Shown in pieces: positions 54,023 to 64,000 of a stretch of 64,000 nucleotides of DNA. Made by a program: the position numbers and the translations under genes. Location: contig NC_058501.1 in the NCBI RefSeq assembly GCF_020382885.2, forward strand, positions 14,956,501 to 15,020,500, given 5' to 3'. The DNA is from Scatophagus argus (taxonomy: Eukaryota > Chordata > Actinopteri > Scatophagidae). Each line of letters begins with the position of its first letter. Position 1 is the first letter of the stretch. The notes under the pieces are model-generated. The model was not told where the DNA came from. It searched no databases and saw nothing but the letters and a program-made list of their open reading frames with translations.

Positions 54023-57002
54023 GCATGAGTGCTGGTTCAGTGGAAAGCAAAGGGAGGGTTCAAGTAAAAATATAATCCCTTAGCCCCAACAAATGTCTCA
54101 TCTAATCCATGTTTATGGGTTTTTTATGAGTTTTATTCAGTTACAGCCTGTCAGGGGTTTTTACCAAAGACTTTATAGACCAATATTTATTTGCACTGCA
54201 CAGATAATTTGTTTTGTTGAAAACAACCACATTTGTGTGACATAACTTTCCAACAGATCAGTACAATATAAAAAAAATATGCAATAGTACAGATGCAGGT
54301 GAATGTACAGCTACTCACATATAACATATATAAAACCTTCTCTACACACCTCTTGATCTCTTTGTTCTGACCACTGAAGGCAAACACCGTCCTGACAGCA
54401 GAGAGCACCTCTTCTGCCACAGCTCCAGCTTTAGCATAGGCACTCTGCTCTTTAGTAGTAAAACTGGTCAGCACCTGTTCACACAAGGACTTTATGTTAT
54501 TAAGAATACCGGCAGAGGGCTGCGAGGAAAGACTATGGAAAGAGACTTACCTTACTGAAACATGCAGCTGAAATGGCCATCAAGGGGCTCACAGCCAAGA
54601 TGACGAGAGTGAGTTTCCAGCCTTTGGCAAAACCGATGATGAAGGATGTCAAGAAGGAGGTGTAGGCTTGGATAAGCATCCCCACCTTGTCACCAATACC
54701 TTCCTGAATCTTGTAGACATCACTGCACAAAAAACATTTTTGTGATGTGAAAAAAATGACAATCCTGTTGTCACGTGAAGACTGTGCAACTTTGTTAATC
54801 CTGATTTAAATGGTCTAATTTTGGATGAAAAAATTACAGAAGAATTAAAGAAAAATCATGAAAACCAAACAAGAATAAATATTTGATCACCATTTAATTG
54901 TTTTTTTGTAGGAAAAAAAAAAAGCCAAAAATTGACTGGTTCCAATTTCTAAATGTGAATATTTGTGGTTTTTCTTGGTCTTCTGTGAAGGCAAACTGAA
55001 CACCTTTTGGTTTTGAACTGTTAGTTGAATGAAACGAGCAATTTAAATATATGAAATTTGACTCTGAGATACTGTGATTTTTCACTATTTGTATTCACAG
55101 ACAAATGATTAATTAAATATTTAAAATATATATATATATATTTGAAAATTCAGAATAGAAAAATAATTACAGTCCGTGTTTACAGTAACATGATGACATA
55201 CATTTTTCGCAGTGCTAATACAGGTTGCCCAACATCATCTACACCTCAGTATCCCACTCAGATTGACATGAGAAATATGAACTAGAGTGTGTGAATTCTC
55301 GATTACCCACTCTGTGAGACGTGTGTTGAGCTCTCCTGTTTCAGTGACATCAAACCAGCCGATTTCCTGATGCATGATGCGGTGGAAAAACAACTTGCGG
55401 ATACGTTTGACCTGCCGCCCAGCTGCCAGGGTCCAGAAAGACACCTGCATGTAGGCTGCCAGCAGCACGACGAACCCCATGATGGAGTAGTAGATGGCAA
55501 AGCTGGGAGGAGAGACATATTGTGATATATATGACTTTAAAACTTTGTTTGCTTACAAATGAAGAGAACTATAGGCATTGAAGTGACAAGAAATTAATTA
55601 CTTATGCATTTTACGTCTAGAGAAATAAAGTCTGAAACTTTACATTTTAAGTTCTCTGAGCTACGAAACTCTTAGGAAACATAAAAAAAAAATACAATCA
55701 TCAACTTTATGGAGGAAGTTTCACTAACAATGGCAGCTTGCTCTGTTCATGCCTTACATAAACTTACCCTTGCATATCCTTTTGCAGGGTGCTTACAAAG
55801 GTGAAATCTGAAGGTGCAAGGTAACAAAAGACATTGTTAATATTGCTTACTAATTATTCATTTTAGTTTACTATGTGCATTCATGTCTGAGACTGAAAAC
55901 TCACTGGGGTTGCTTCCATTCATCCTCAACACCGCGGTGTCCTGTACAAAACTGTCAGTCATGTCTCCAAACACAAGACACATGAGGGGAAGCACTACCC
56001 CGTGGACCATGGCCATCAGTGTCCCTATAACCATCAGCAAAATGTCCCAGCTGTCTGCAAACCTGAACTACACTCACATAATAGAGAAAGACCAAAGAGA
56101 AAACAGCAGTAATCAGTATCTGTATGTTGTGGAAGCTCCTAATAGTTTACTTGGTGGAAAAATTTTGAACTATGAAATCAGAACAGGGAAAAAAACTTTA
56201 AGGTCTCAGGAGCTATTATATTCTCCCAGCAGGGGACTGGAGGAGCCCACCCAAACAACAGGAGGATGTGCCGCACTCACATCCTCTCTCTCTCTATACT
56301 TCCCCTCTTACCTCCTACACAAACCTTGACACACACACACAGACAACTTGCCGTTACACTTGTAAGATTACATCGCTCCCAGGCATCATGTCTGTTAACA
56401 ATAGCCTTCCCAACTAACCTCCGGCTAGCTCGAACACACACAGCACATTTCAGTTGCAATTACAAGCAGTGGGAAGAACGGCGAGTGTAGAAAGTGGAAA
56501 ATTAAGATACACTAACTGCTTGAAAAATGTAACAACACCTGGTTCTGACAAAAAAGAGAGGACACAGGTAATGACTGAGCCTACCACAGAAAGGGGACCG
56601 ACCACGGGCTCTTTTTCTGGTTTTTCTTTCTTATCCTTTCCATCCTTCTTACTGTCACTGGGGGGGCTGTAGATATATAAAAAGCACAATGTCACTTACA
56701 AAAGTCTAACTGCATTTTTTTTTTGAGAGAGAGAGAGAGAGAATAACTTCCACATTTGTTATAGAGTGATTTCTCTGAGCACCTGGCTTACTGAACTTTA
56801 GAAAAAGAGACAATTTAATACCTTAAATTTCCATTTTTTTCATGTCTGCCGGAGGCCAACATTTCCGTTTCGCCCTTCACATCCATGTCTGGGTCCTGTT
56901 AGGGGATATTTACATTTAAAAGAGCTCGGTCTAAACAACTTATACTAACTTATTTTCCGGAACAAAAACGTTCCGAGGGGATACCTGGAATTCAGAGCTC
57001 AT
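42499..57002 (-). CDS. abcb4: P-glycoprotein-type ABC transporter (ABCB4/ABCB1-like), full length
   Basis: An ATP-driven exporter of the plasma membrane. Twenty-eight coding exons, 5' to 3': 57002-56985, 56895-56822, 56666-56585, 56067-55905, 55807-55768, 55502-55311, 54722-54551, 54474-54350, 53920-53749, 53628-53515, 52454-52344, 52261-52136, 51665-51462, 51367-51197, 50424-50263, 50162-49971, 49078-48935, 48823-48719, 48413-48336, 46921-46838, 46713-46510, 46419-46319, 46184-46044, 45011-44855, 44751-44554, 44077-43871, 43075-42929 and 42705-42499. The sum is 3891 nt, 1296 aa (human 1280-1286). Layout is TMD1-NBD1-linker-TMD2-NBD2. Walker [10 protein letters not shown] lies at 440-448 and 1086-1094, LSGGQ at 544-548 and 1192-1196, Walker B at 564-569 and 1212-1217, and H-loop His at 600 and 1248; both ATP sites look intact. 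First-loop sequons are N108 and N113. The linker (643-706) is acidic, with a [13 protein letters not shown] basic-Ser patch. The name rests on adjacency to crot; abcb1 is possible. Confidence 0.93.
45012..46043 (-). other. Transporter intron between exons 46184-46044 and 45011-44855
   Basis: A 1-kb intron with no gene or clear transposon. It holds a 10-bp stem with a 4-base loop near 45408-45431 (AACTAAGTTC and its complement). Confidence 0.5.
47018..47700 (-). mobile_element. Tc1-like transposon remnant
   Basis: The left end, ACACTATATGCAGTACTGGG, resembles a Tc1-type terminal repeat. Downstream words such as AATATGGAGCTGG, TGTCTTGGTATGCTGAAGCA and CTGGCATCCACCAAACCC match an antisense fish Tc1 transposase gene. 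On the minus strand, peptide pieces such as KTWLDEF can be read, with several frameshifts and stops. A tandem 15-base repeat (ACTGATATCAATGCC twice) lies at about 47620-47655. It sits in a transporter intron and is not functional. Confidence 0.7.
47908..47975 (+). repeat. Retroposon-tail-like repeat
   Basis: GATAAGATAAGATAGGATAA followed by CTTTATTGTCACTGTAC and AATGAAATTCAGGTTC, a common ending of fish non-LTR elements. In the same intron as the Tc1 remnant. Confidence 0.5.
48285..48319. repeat. Perfect 14-bp inverted repeat beside a donor site
   Basis: TGACATGATAGACC (48285-48298) and its exact complement (48306-48319), with a 7-base spacer. On the transporter transcript it starts about 15 nt after the donor of the exon ending at 48336. 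Confidence 0.9.
49363..49403. repeat. Perfect 18-bp inverted repeat, 5-base loop
   Basis: Arms at 49363-49380 and 49386-49403 are exact complements (first arm AGTCAGTGTTTTTACTGT). It lies mid-intron, between transporter exons 50162-49971 and 49078-48935. Confidence 0.95.
52455..53514 (-). other. Transporter intron between exons 53628-53515 and 52454-52344
   Basis: A 1.1-kb intron. No exon, RNA gene or clear mobile element was recognised. Confidence 0.5.
53935..54020. repeat. (AC)43 microsatellite next to an acceptor site
   Basis: An uninterrupted AC run of 86 bases on the + strand, (GT)43 in the transporter transcript. It ends 14 nt before the exon starting at 53920. Confidence 0.97.
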
Positions 57003-57170
57003 TGTAAGCGCTCACCACCAAACTGCACGCTAGCATACGTTAAAGGGAACCACATAAAAGTAGACTAATACAGAAAACACGAGGCTAAAACCAAGAGGCA
57101 CTGACCTGCCGTTTCATCGCCGTTATCGCCCCAGACACCTCTCACTCCTCCGGTCTTCTATTTTTGACAG
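57003..57170 (-). promoter_or_regulatory. Transporter 5' leader with a probable non-coding exon
   Basis: On the minus strand, a donor GGCAG|GTCAGTG ends a likely untranslated exon at 57106. A possible acceptor, GCGTGCAG, lies just before 57022, 20 bases upstream of the chosen ATG (57002-57000). The start site is therefore expected near or above 57150. No TATA box was evident. Confidence 0.5.
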
Positions 57171-57238
57171 GGCTGGTAATCACACGTACGTCTGGACCAA
57201 AAGCTGTCCCATCCCTCCTCACGCTCGTCACCCTCCGC

Positions 57239-57241
<3 letters not shown>

Positions 57242-57271
<30 letters not shown>

Positions 57272-57346
57272 CCCCCTCTCTCTCCCCCCCCCCCCCCCCC
57301 CCCCTCTCTCTCCCTCTCTCTCCCCCCTCTCCCCCCCCCCCCCCCC

Positions 57347-57381
<35 letters not shown>

Positions 57382-57421
57382 CCTCTCTCTCTCTCTCCCC
57401 CTCTCTCCCCCTCTCTCTCCT
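57242..57421. repeat. Polypyrimidine tract (CT)n/(C)n at the transporter promoter
   Basis: About 180 bases of pure C and T on the + strand, including C runs of about 21 (57284-57304) and 27 (57331-57357) between CT blocks. The minus strand is pure G/A. It lies just upstream of the transporter's predicted first exon. Confidence 0.95.
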
Positions 57422-57449
57422 CCTCACGTGCCTCTCTCTAACAGCTCTG

Positions 57450-57561
57450 CTGTGTCACCGGCGGGGCTTCGGAGGGAAACGAAAACGCTGACTCTTCCGT
57501 CCTCAGAGAAAAGTGTTGCACGTTTGACTTGATTTGTGGCTCTTATTTGTGTTGTCGCTCG
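57450..57561 (+). promoter_or_regulatory. Possible first (non-coding) exon of a rightward gene
   Basis: A moderately GC-rich stretch after the CT tract ends in a strong donor, GCTCG|GTGAGTCC, at 57561. Its position suggests divergent transcription from the transporter promoter. No conserved protein sequence was seen in it. Confidence 0.3.
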
Positions 57562-57946
57562 GTGAGTCCCCCCGATCACTTCCGCTAGGCTTCAAAAATC
57601 GATGACTGTCTGTCAACAACAGCAGCGGTGGGCTTGGCTAAGGATTCTGGGTACAGGTGTTGGGTCTGTTCCCCTTACATACAATTTATATTTCTCTTTA
57701 CTCAGTTAAACAGAAGAGTTTTGAGAAATACCTGTAAGTTTGCTTTTTTTTTTTGGCCAATTGAGAATATCAATACCACTGTTTATTGAAATATCAGAGG
57801 GTTAGCTTAGCCGAGTACTGGACATACGGGGAGTTGGTCAGTTAGCAAAACCCATCCACCAGCAGTACACCTCAGGTTTACTGATTAACATGTCATGTAT
57901 TCATTCCATTCAAAAGAAGAAACAGGTTCACGGGCTTGTGTGCCCA

Positions 57947-57975
57947 ACTACACGGACAAAAGTATTCAGACACAC
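57947..57975 (+). mobile_element. Left terminal-repeat-like end of a Tc1-like element
   Basis: CTACACGGACAAAAGTATTC followed by AGACACAC. It matches the inverted sequence at 60538-60568 closely over about 22 bases (core GACAAAAGTATT). Confidence 0.6.
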
Positions 57976-58445
57976 ATCAAATTGGAAATATCAAGGTCAG
58001 TATCTACAGTGTCCATGATCAAGGATCTGTTCAGTCAGCACTTGTTGTATGTTTCATACTCCTCAGTTATTGTCCCATATGTCACCTGTTGCTTAGAAAT
58101 ATGTGGAAATGGGTACAAATCCTACAACTTCAAATATTAAAGTTAATCATTTATTTGATTATAAAATTGAAAAAATGTGCATAAAAATGTGCTACTATGG
58201 AATACTCTGAATGCATCAAAATGTAAAATTGAAATTCAAAAGATAAAACACTTTTTAGCTGCATCATCATCAGTATGATAAATGCCATCTTGTGATAAGA
58301 ATTAATAGGCTTGTCCACGTGTCTGACAATGACAGGTGGTAAATGTAAGGCCATGTGCAGCCAACAATTACGATCTGGGTTGTGAAGCTTGTATAAATCT
58401 ATATACAGTAACATGTTTATGATGTCCTCACCCAAACTTTAACTT

Positions 58446-58520
58446 ATATAAATCCAATAAAGGAGCTAGATGGATTATTTTCCAATAATCCAATAAATCC
58501 AATATGATAAATCCAATAAT
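58446..58520. repeat. Degenerate tandem repeat of an AATCCAATA unit
   Basis: Five to six imperfect copies of AAATCCAATA within 75 AT-rich bases. Confidence 0.65.
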
Positions 58521-59150
58521 CAAAGTTTTCATCTATTTCATATAAACTCAGTTGATTCCCAAACTTTGGCCTTATTTGTATAAATTTCCATAGAGATCAA
58601 TAATATTTTATTAGTGTTGTCAATTACATGTTTGATGTGTTTCTGAAGATAGGTACATTTTTTTTTTCAATGCTCATTTAGTTAATTTTTATATGTTGTA
58701 TGCGTGAGATCTTGCATATGCATGAAAGGTATTTGAAAAAGGGAAATGGTAAAGTAAATATTAGCCTACTAATGACATACACTGACTCAAATGCTTGACA
58801 GCTTTTAATTCTTGTCTTCAGTGTGCCTCTATGTTGTGACTGTGTAGATGTGTGGTGTCGATGTCTGCTAAAGAAGGGGGGAGACTAGTTGGCTTTTAAA
58901 GCTTGAGGACTGAGAAGATGTAGATCAATGACACTCCACTGTCATTCTATTGTCCTGACTTAAGCCTCACTGAAGATACAGTGAGGGACAGTGCATTTAG
59001 TCATTACAGTCAGAACTTGTACTTTTCTTGAGTCCAGGATCTACTGTACTTTTTCATTTGTTAAATGAGAGCTGCAGTTACTTTTTAGATTAAGCTACTT
59101 AAGTACTGGGATGAGGCTGTTATTCAATGTAATTCAATCCTTAACTTTCG

Positions 59151-59475
59151 GTGAAGAGAAATCTTAATGCTTCAGCATACCAAGACATTTTGGACAATGC
59201 TATGCTTCCAACTTTGTGGCAGCAGTTTATTGAAGGCCCTTTTCTACTCCAGCATGACTGTGCCACAGTGCACAAAGCAAAGCTCCTAAAGACCTGGTTG
59301 GATGAGTTTGGTGTGGAAGAACTTGACTGTCCCGCACAGAGCCCTGACCTCAACCCCATCCAACACCTTTGGGATGAACTTGAAGGGAGATTGCCAGCCA
59401 GGCCTTTTCATCCAACATCAGTGTCTGAACTCACAAATGCTCTACTGCATGAATTGGAAACTTTCAACTCTGTCT
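59151..59475 (+). mobile_element. Tc1-like transposase fragment (C-terminal half)
   Basis: An open frame containing HDCATVHKAKLLKTWLDEFG, then CPAQSPDLNPIQHLWDELE. These hold the second Asp and the terminal acidic residue of the Tc1/mariner DDE catalytic core. The N-terminal DNA-binding part and first Asp are missing, so it cannot be active. Coding-like spelling ends near 59475; the rest of the open frame is unrelated. Confidence 0.85.
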
Positions 59476-60282
59476 GTTTGACTGCTGGAGGCATGGGTGT
59501 AGGAAGCTTTGCAGAGGTGGGTGTGACAATCTTAGGGAGCCCTGGGGTTCTCCACCCGAAGATGTTTAAACAGAGTCAGTTTCATTCGCTGTGTTGTGGT
59601 ACCTTTTAACACTTGGTTTAATATTAACATATGGCTATGTATGACAAAAATAATGTATGTTAAGGTGCTTTTTGTAATTTCACCCAGAGAAAGTTCAGAT
59701 CCCATATTATAAACAAGCTAAAAGTAGAGAAACTGAGTAACCATCTTTAATAATAACCACTCATTGTTTATTTAAGCTTGAGGATCTTTTTAAGGTTGCA
59801 TAAAAATTGCAGTTTCTGTTCATTTCTTTAATGTTATCAAATCAGTGAGTACAGCGGAGAGGACAACTGTAGTCAAAGTGCCCCAATGCGTTTTCCGATG
59901 AACTGCATTTATATTCTAATGAAGAATCACTGAGGCCTGTGTCTAGATTACGTGGTTAGATAGTTAGCTTTGTTTACACATGCAATTTTACACAAATGAC
60001 ACTGCTTCCAAGGAGAACTAAAATCATCTAGCACCTTCCATGAAAAATAATAGTCTTGAATTCATATGTGGCATAGGTTTGACGACTGTGTCAGCCAATC
60101 TGTCATGGTAGCAGGATATCATCATAAAAGCTCTGTTGGACAGGTACGTATTTTCGGCTAAATTTCGCCTACATGTTTGTAACATTGTGCACTAAGGTGT
60201 GATTGCGCTTGTGTATGTGTGTGTGTGCGTACATGATCTTGGTAAAGGTTCAGAAATGGTTACAAAATATTGGATTTTTAAC

Positions 60283-60568
60283 TGGCCCACACAGAGCCCT
60301 GACCTCAACCCCATCCAACACCTCTGGGATGAACTGGGACAGAGACTGTGAGCCAGGCCTTTTGGTCCAACATCAGTGCCTGACCTCACCATTGCTCTGC
60401 TGCATGAATGGGCAAAACTTCCCACAGGAACACTCCAAAATCTTGTAGAAAGCCTTCCTAAAGGCTGTTGTAGCTGCAAAGCTGTTTGTGGATTGAGAAT
60501 GTGATGTCATCGATGTCCCGGTTGGCGTATTGGTCAGGTGTCCCAATACTTTTGTCTGTATAGTGTAT
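60283..60568 (+). mobile_element. Tc1-like transposon right end
   Basis: A second copy of the transposase end (ACAGAGCCCTGACCTCAACC onward, with an in-frame TGA after a truncated LGQRL), running into an AT-rich tail and a right terminal repeat, CCAATACTTTTGTCTGTATA, at 60544-60563. Together with the left end at 57947 it brackets 2.6 kb, but the two transposase pieces overlap in content, so this may be two nested or adjacent elements. Confidence 0.75.
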
Positions 60569-60784
60569 GATAGCTTGTAAAATACAGTACATGATTAAAG
60601 ATTAAACCAGTTGTTCCAAACCTCTCAGACTTGTGATCCGTTTCAAAAAGGCACATTCTGGCTGAGGACCCAATAAAAAGGAGTTAAAAATAGCTCCACC
60701 TCATCCAACTACAAGAGCAAATGCTATTAATGTATTGATCCAGTATCAGTATCAAGAATATATATCGAGTCTGGCTCCTTCTGT

Positions 60785-61063
60785 GAGGAGTTTGCATGTT
60801 CTCCCTGTGCCTGTGTGGGTTTTCTCCGGGTCCTCCAGCCTCGTCCCACAGTCCCAAAAACATGCACACTGAGTTAATTGGCTGCTCTACATTTCCCCTA
60901 CATGTGAACATGTGTGATTGTCTGTCTTTGTGTGTCGGCCCTGTAATTGACTGGCCGTCAGTCCCAGTTGTCCCCGACATCTCACCTACTGTCATCTGGG
61001 ATAGGCTCCAGCCCTCCCATGACCTTTCACAGATAAGCAGTATAGTAAATGGATGGATAGATG
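60785..61063 (+). mobile_element. 5'-truncated tRNA-derived SINE
   Basis: Shares the body of the SINE at 39359-39701: GGGTTTTCTCCGGGTCCTCC, CCCAAAAACATGCAC, CATCTGGGATAGGCTCCAGC and the ATGGATGGATAG end. The tRNA-like head with the A and B boxes is absent. Confidence 0.75.
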
Positions 61064-61278
61064 AGCTAACAGTACATCCAGCTGATAATACTTTCTGTAC
61101 TTGCACTTAAGTTGGAATCTGAATGAAGAACTTTTACTTGGAATGGAGAATTTTTACATTAATGTATTGGTACTTTTAATTAAGAGAAGCATCTGAATAC
61201 TTTTGCCTTATAATTAATGTGTTTGTTGTTTTTGTTGCCTTTTTTTCTTCTAAAATTCATTTTATTCCTCTCAATCAG

Positions 61279-61310
61279 TGCCAGTGATGAGGATGGGAGT
61301 GAGGACAGTG
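61279..61310 (+). CDS. Candidate 32-nt exon of an unidentified gene
   Basis: A T-rich tract and acceptor CAATCAG precede a 32-base block that ends in the donor GTAAGA. One frame is open and reads ASDEDGSEDS, an acidic-Ser sequence. Its phase (one base over at the end) fits the exon-like block at 63843, giving an open junction. No family was recognised, and such short blocks can arise by chance. Confidence 0.3.
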
Positions 61311-61748
61311 GTAAGAAATAAACTAATACTTCACTTGATGCCTCTTCAGTAATCTCCTACAGTATATTATTGACTGTATCATGAAGTAATTTAATAAATT
61401 GCAAGACAAAATATCTGGGTATAAATGTATAAAGATTTATATAAATCATGTCCATTTGCAAGATTTTATCAAACACAAACTTTATCCTCTGTCATTTTGT
61501 ATTATCATTTTTTGTTCATACTTGTTGTGAAGAGCAAACAACCAAACCATTATAACGGATTTCTATTTTGATGAACTCCAGATGTCAAAAATAACAAATA
61601 AATCTCACAAGGAATCTCCACTTACTCTGCCTGAAAGGAGAATGGAGAAGAAATAGAGAGATGAAAAAGACAGATAGAACAGAATATGAAAGACTAAAAG
61701 AGAATGTGTTATTTAACAGCTGACATGACTACTGAGTCTGAAGCGCGC

Positions 61749-61779
<31 letters not shown>

Positions 61780-63842
61780 GCATCAAACTATCAAATTACT
61801 GTATTATAAAAAGTCATAGTGTTACCTCAGTGTGGACAAAGGGTACAGTAAGACAAGCTGTCCACAGTCAACACCTCCAGCTCCATCCACACAGGAGACA
61901 TCAGTGAATGAGTGATTAAAGTCGAGGTCGATTTGTAAACATTAAAAGGTCTTAAGAGTCTTACTCAGAGCTCCTGAGCTCATTGACTCTGTGTGCCTTG
62001 TTGATCCTTGACAGAAGCGCCATAAAATCAGACTTCACTCTGTATGTCATCATGCATTACAAGGCATATTTTGTTTGTTCTCTCATATCTTCGTATAAAG
62101 CATTTAGTGTATATAGTGTGTATAGTAATATTTAGAATTACACAGTATGTACTACACAGGAGATCATTTTTCTCATAGCTGTCATCATAAGTAACTACAT
62201 AAGGATCATCACATTTAAAACTGTGTCACGTATTTCCTGTAAAACGTGGTTTGAACCCTGTGGACTGGTTTTCACACCACGTGGAAATGTAGCTTCAGTG
62301 GTTTGTCGGTGGTTTCGTTCACTTCTCCTGTAAAGTGCAAGGCTCTGAAGCTAAAAGCACGTACAGCAGATTAGTCAGAACACACGAATATGAGAAGCTG
62401 CAGTTTGGTTTGACTCATAAACAAGTAAAGTTTGAAATAGAGATATTTTTGTATTTTAAAGGTGTTATTTGTGATGGTGCTGTATTGGAAAAGTGTATAT
62501 TTTTTATCCCACGTTTAGAAGCTGAATAGAGGAGCAAGATGATTAAACCAAAAGACTGCCAATCTTTTTGGCTCGTAAGCCCTCACATAAAAGCAGCGTA
62601 TGGTTGTAGTGCTTTGTCACCTTTTAAGATGTTAGACCTTCCAGTAATGAGACATTTCCTCTTTATTGTTAAATATTATTAATATTTTCTTTCTTGTCTT
62701 TATTTTTCTCCCAGTACAGCATGTTTTTCTTATGGAAAACCCTTAGGGGGTGGCCCAACCCACAGCTTGGGAATCTTTCAGCTACTGTTAATATTCAGAT
62801 GATAACTTATCAGTAACTGGGCCCAAAAATGAGTACTGTTGCTTTGGATACTTTAAGTATGCTACATTTTGATTGTAATACTTATGTACGGTTTGTGGGA
62901 TTTTTTACTGCTTTTACCGGTTTTATTTTTAAATTGTTTCTTGTGTTTTTACTTAAAGTAAAAATAAATAAAGAATAAAATTATTTCTTCCACCATCAGA
63001 TATAACAACAATTCTAGAAACTTCAGTCTCAGAAACTTAGCGGGCATCAACACATTTGGTGACCTCACTGACACACCTTCACCTACACTGTAATACTGGG
63101 CAGCAAAATTAACTAATAATGTGGGACCTACGGGTTTTGTCACAATTTTGTGATTAATTGTATTTGTATTCTCAAAGTTCAGTTGAGTTTGGGACTTTTG
63201 ACTTTTGTTTATCCAGTTGGCAATCCAGTATTTCAAACAGTTACCGCAGAGTTTAACCGATGACCCTGTGATGTTACTAACTCCCTCACTCTCTTTAAGT
63301 CACTCAAATGGCCCCAGATGATACTGTGAATGCATGCATTACAAGGCAGAATGTCGCACTGACTGCTCCCTCTGGTGGAGCGACGAGGAGATACAAGTGA
63401 AGGAGGTCACGGTGTGTCACTAAAATGTTGATGGGAACCCAGCGTGAATGGGTTGCTTTCTCCGGAGCCACTGGGTGGCGCTCTAAACCGTCAAGATGAC
63501 TTAACTGAATTTTGAGGCAGTTGAAAGCCCAGTCAGTGTAAACAAAAGCATACGTGAAAAACATCAACTGAAAGTCAAATGACCAGAGAAACCCCACTAG
63601 TTGGGCCTTTAACATGGACTTCTTGCAAACACTCGCTCTCGGATGTGATGAAGAGATAATTAATCTTTTCATTTATTTTTTGATGAATCAGTCAGATGGC
63701 AAAATTAGAACAGGCAAGTTTGAAACAGCCTTTCACACAGGAGGTCATATTCTGCGTACGGATGACAGGCAGCCACTGACATCTCTGAGTAACTCTTCAC
63801 AGTAATAATCTGATGGCTGAAATGAACTCGCTTTTCTGTCAG
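61311..63842. other. Right-hand region without a supported gene
   Basis: AT-rich sequence with a (GT)n microsatellite at 61743-61780 and no recognised protein family. The word CATGCATTACAAGGCA occurs twice, near 62050 and 63332. The minus strand frame at 63304-63672 shows no family resemblance. Confidence 0.5.
61743..61780. repeat. (CG)n-(TG)n microsatellite
   Basis: A short GC alternation passing into a TG run. Confidence 0.9.
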
Positions 63843-63911
63843 GATCCTCGGTAACATCTCTGACTTACAGCATCAAACTGCCGGTTGAGCCCGTTAACCT
63901 TCAGAATAAAA
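63843..63911 (+). CDS. Candidate exon of the same unidentified gene
   Basis: A TTTTCTGTCAG acceptor at 63832-63842 is followed by an open block, SSVTSLTYSIKLPVEPVNLQ, with two possible donors: GTAAAG at 63912 or GTAAGA at 63921. It is in phase with 61279-61310. Codon usage looks coding-like, but the product is unknown and the gene would continue past the window. Confidence 0.3.
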
Positions 63912-64000
63912 GTAAAGCAAGTAAGACAAAAGCAGACATTTAACATTTAAATGACAGTAATTCTTTAATGGAACATAAGCACGAAACAGGGAGAGCAAAT

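Larger units (their letters stand above)
57562..61278. other. Repeat-rich region right of the transporter gene
   Basis: No gene was supported. It holds Tc1-like ends and transposase fragments, a short AT-rich tandem repeat and a SINE fragment, listed separately; the rest is AT-rich with nothing recognised. Confidence 0.5.

Noticed and set aside
57158-57532. Ser/Pro-rich (+) and Gly/Arg/Glu-rich (-) frames
   Set aside because: Created by the CT/C tract at the transporter promoter.
59151-59609. 152-residue frame as an intact host gene
   Set aside because: It is a Tc1-like transposase C-terminal fragment lacking the N-terminal domains, with unrelated sequence at its end.
61704-61907. 67-residue frame near the right-hand TG repeat
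   Set aside because: Starts in low-complexity TG sequence, has no family resemblance and no convincing splice structure.

Overview
The window reads as nuclear DNA of a ray-finned fish, probably a percomorph teleost. The genes are split by GT-AG introns, the proteins match vertebrate families over their full length, and the non-coding DNA carries teleost-type repeats: Tc1-like transposon remnants, tRNA-derived SINEs, LINE tails, and many (TG)n and (GA)n microsatellites. There is no sign of bacterial, plasmid or phage DNA.

Six genes were placed exon by exon, and each gives an intact reading frame across all junctions. From left to right: fam171a1 (+, 1797-13767, first exon off the left edge); nmt2 (+, 17252-23949, 12 exons, 491 aa); rpp38 (-, 27419-28207, one coding exon, 262 aa); acbd7 (+, 29548-31805, 4 exons, 88 aa); crot (+, 34119-40695, 16 coding exons, 612 aa); and a P-glycoprotein-type ABC transporter, abcb4/abcb1-like (-, 42499-57002, 28 coding exons, 1296 aa). 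The last 7 kb (57-64 kb) holds a C/CT-rich tract at the transporter's promoter, a possible first exon pointing right, Tc1 and SINE debris, and two exon-like blocks of an unidentified gene.

The first four genes correspond, from memory of the human map, to the 10p13 cluster (FAM171A1-NMT2-RPP38-ACBD7). The last two correspond to the 7q21 pair CROT-ABCB4. The join lies in about 0.6 kb between acbd7 and crot. Three of the genes handle acyl-CoA: nmt2 uses myristoyl-CoA, acbd7 buffers acyl-CoA and crot moves medium-chain acyl groups to carnitine in peroxisomes. This may be coincidence.

No new biological system was recognised. The best leads are a (GT)43 tract 14 nt before an acceptor site in the transporter gene, an exact 37-bp copy of the crot stop-codon region inside its own intron, two perfect inverted repeats in transporter introns, and a polypurine-polypyrimidine tract at the transporter promoter.
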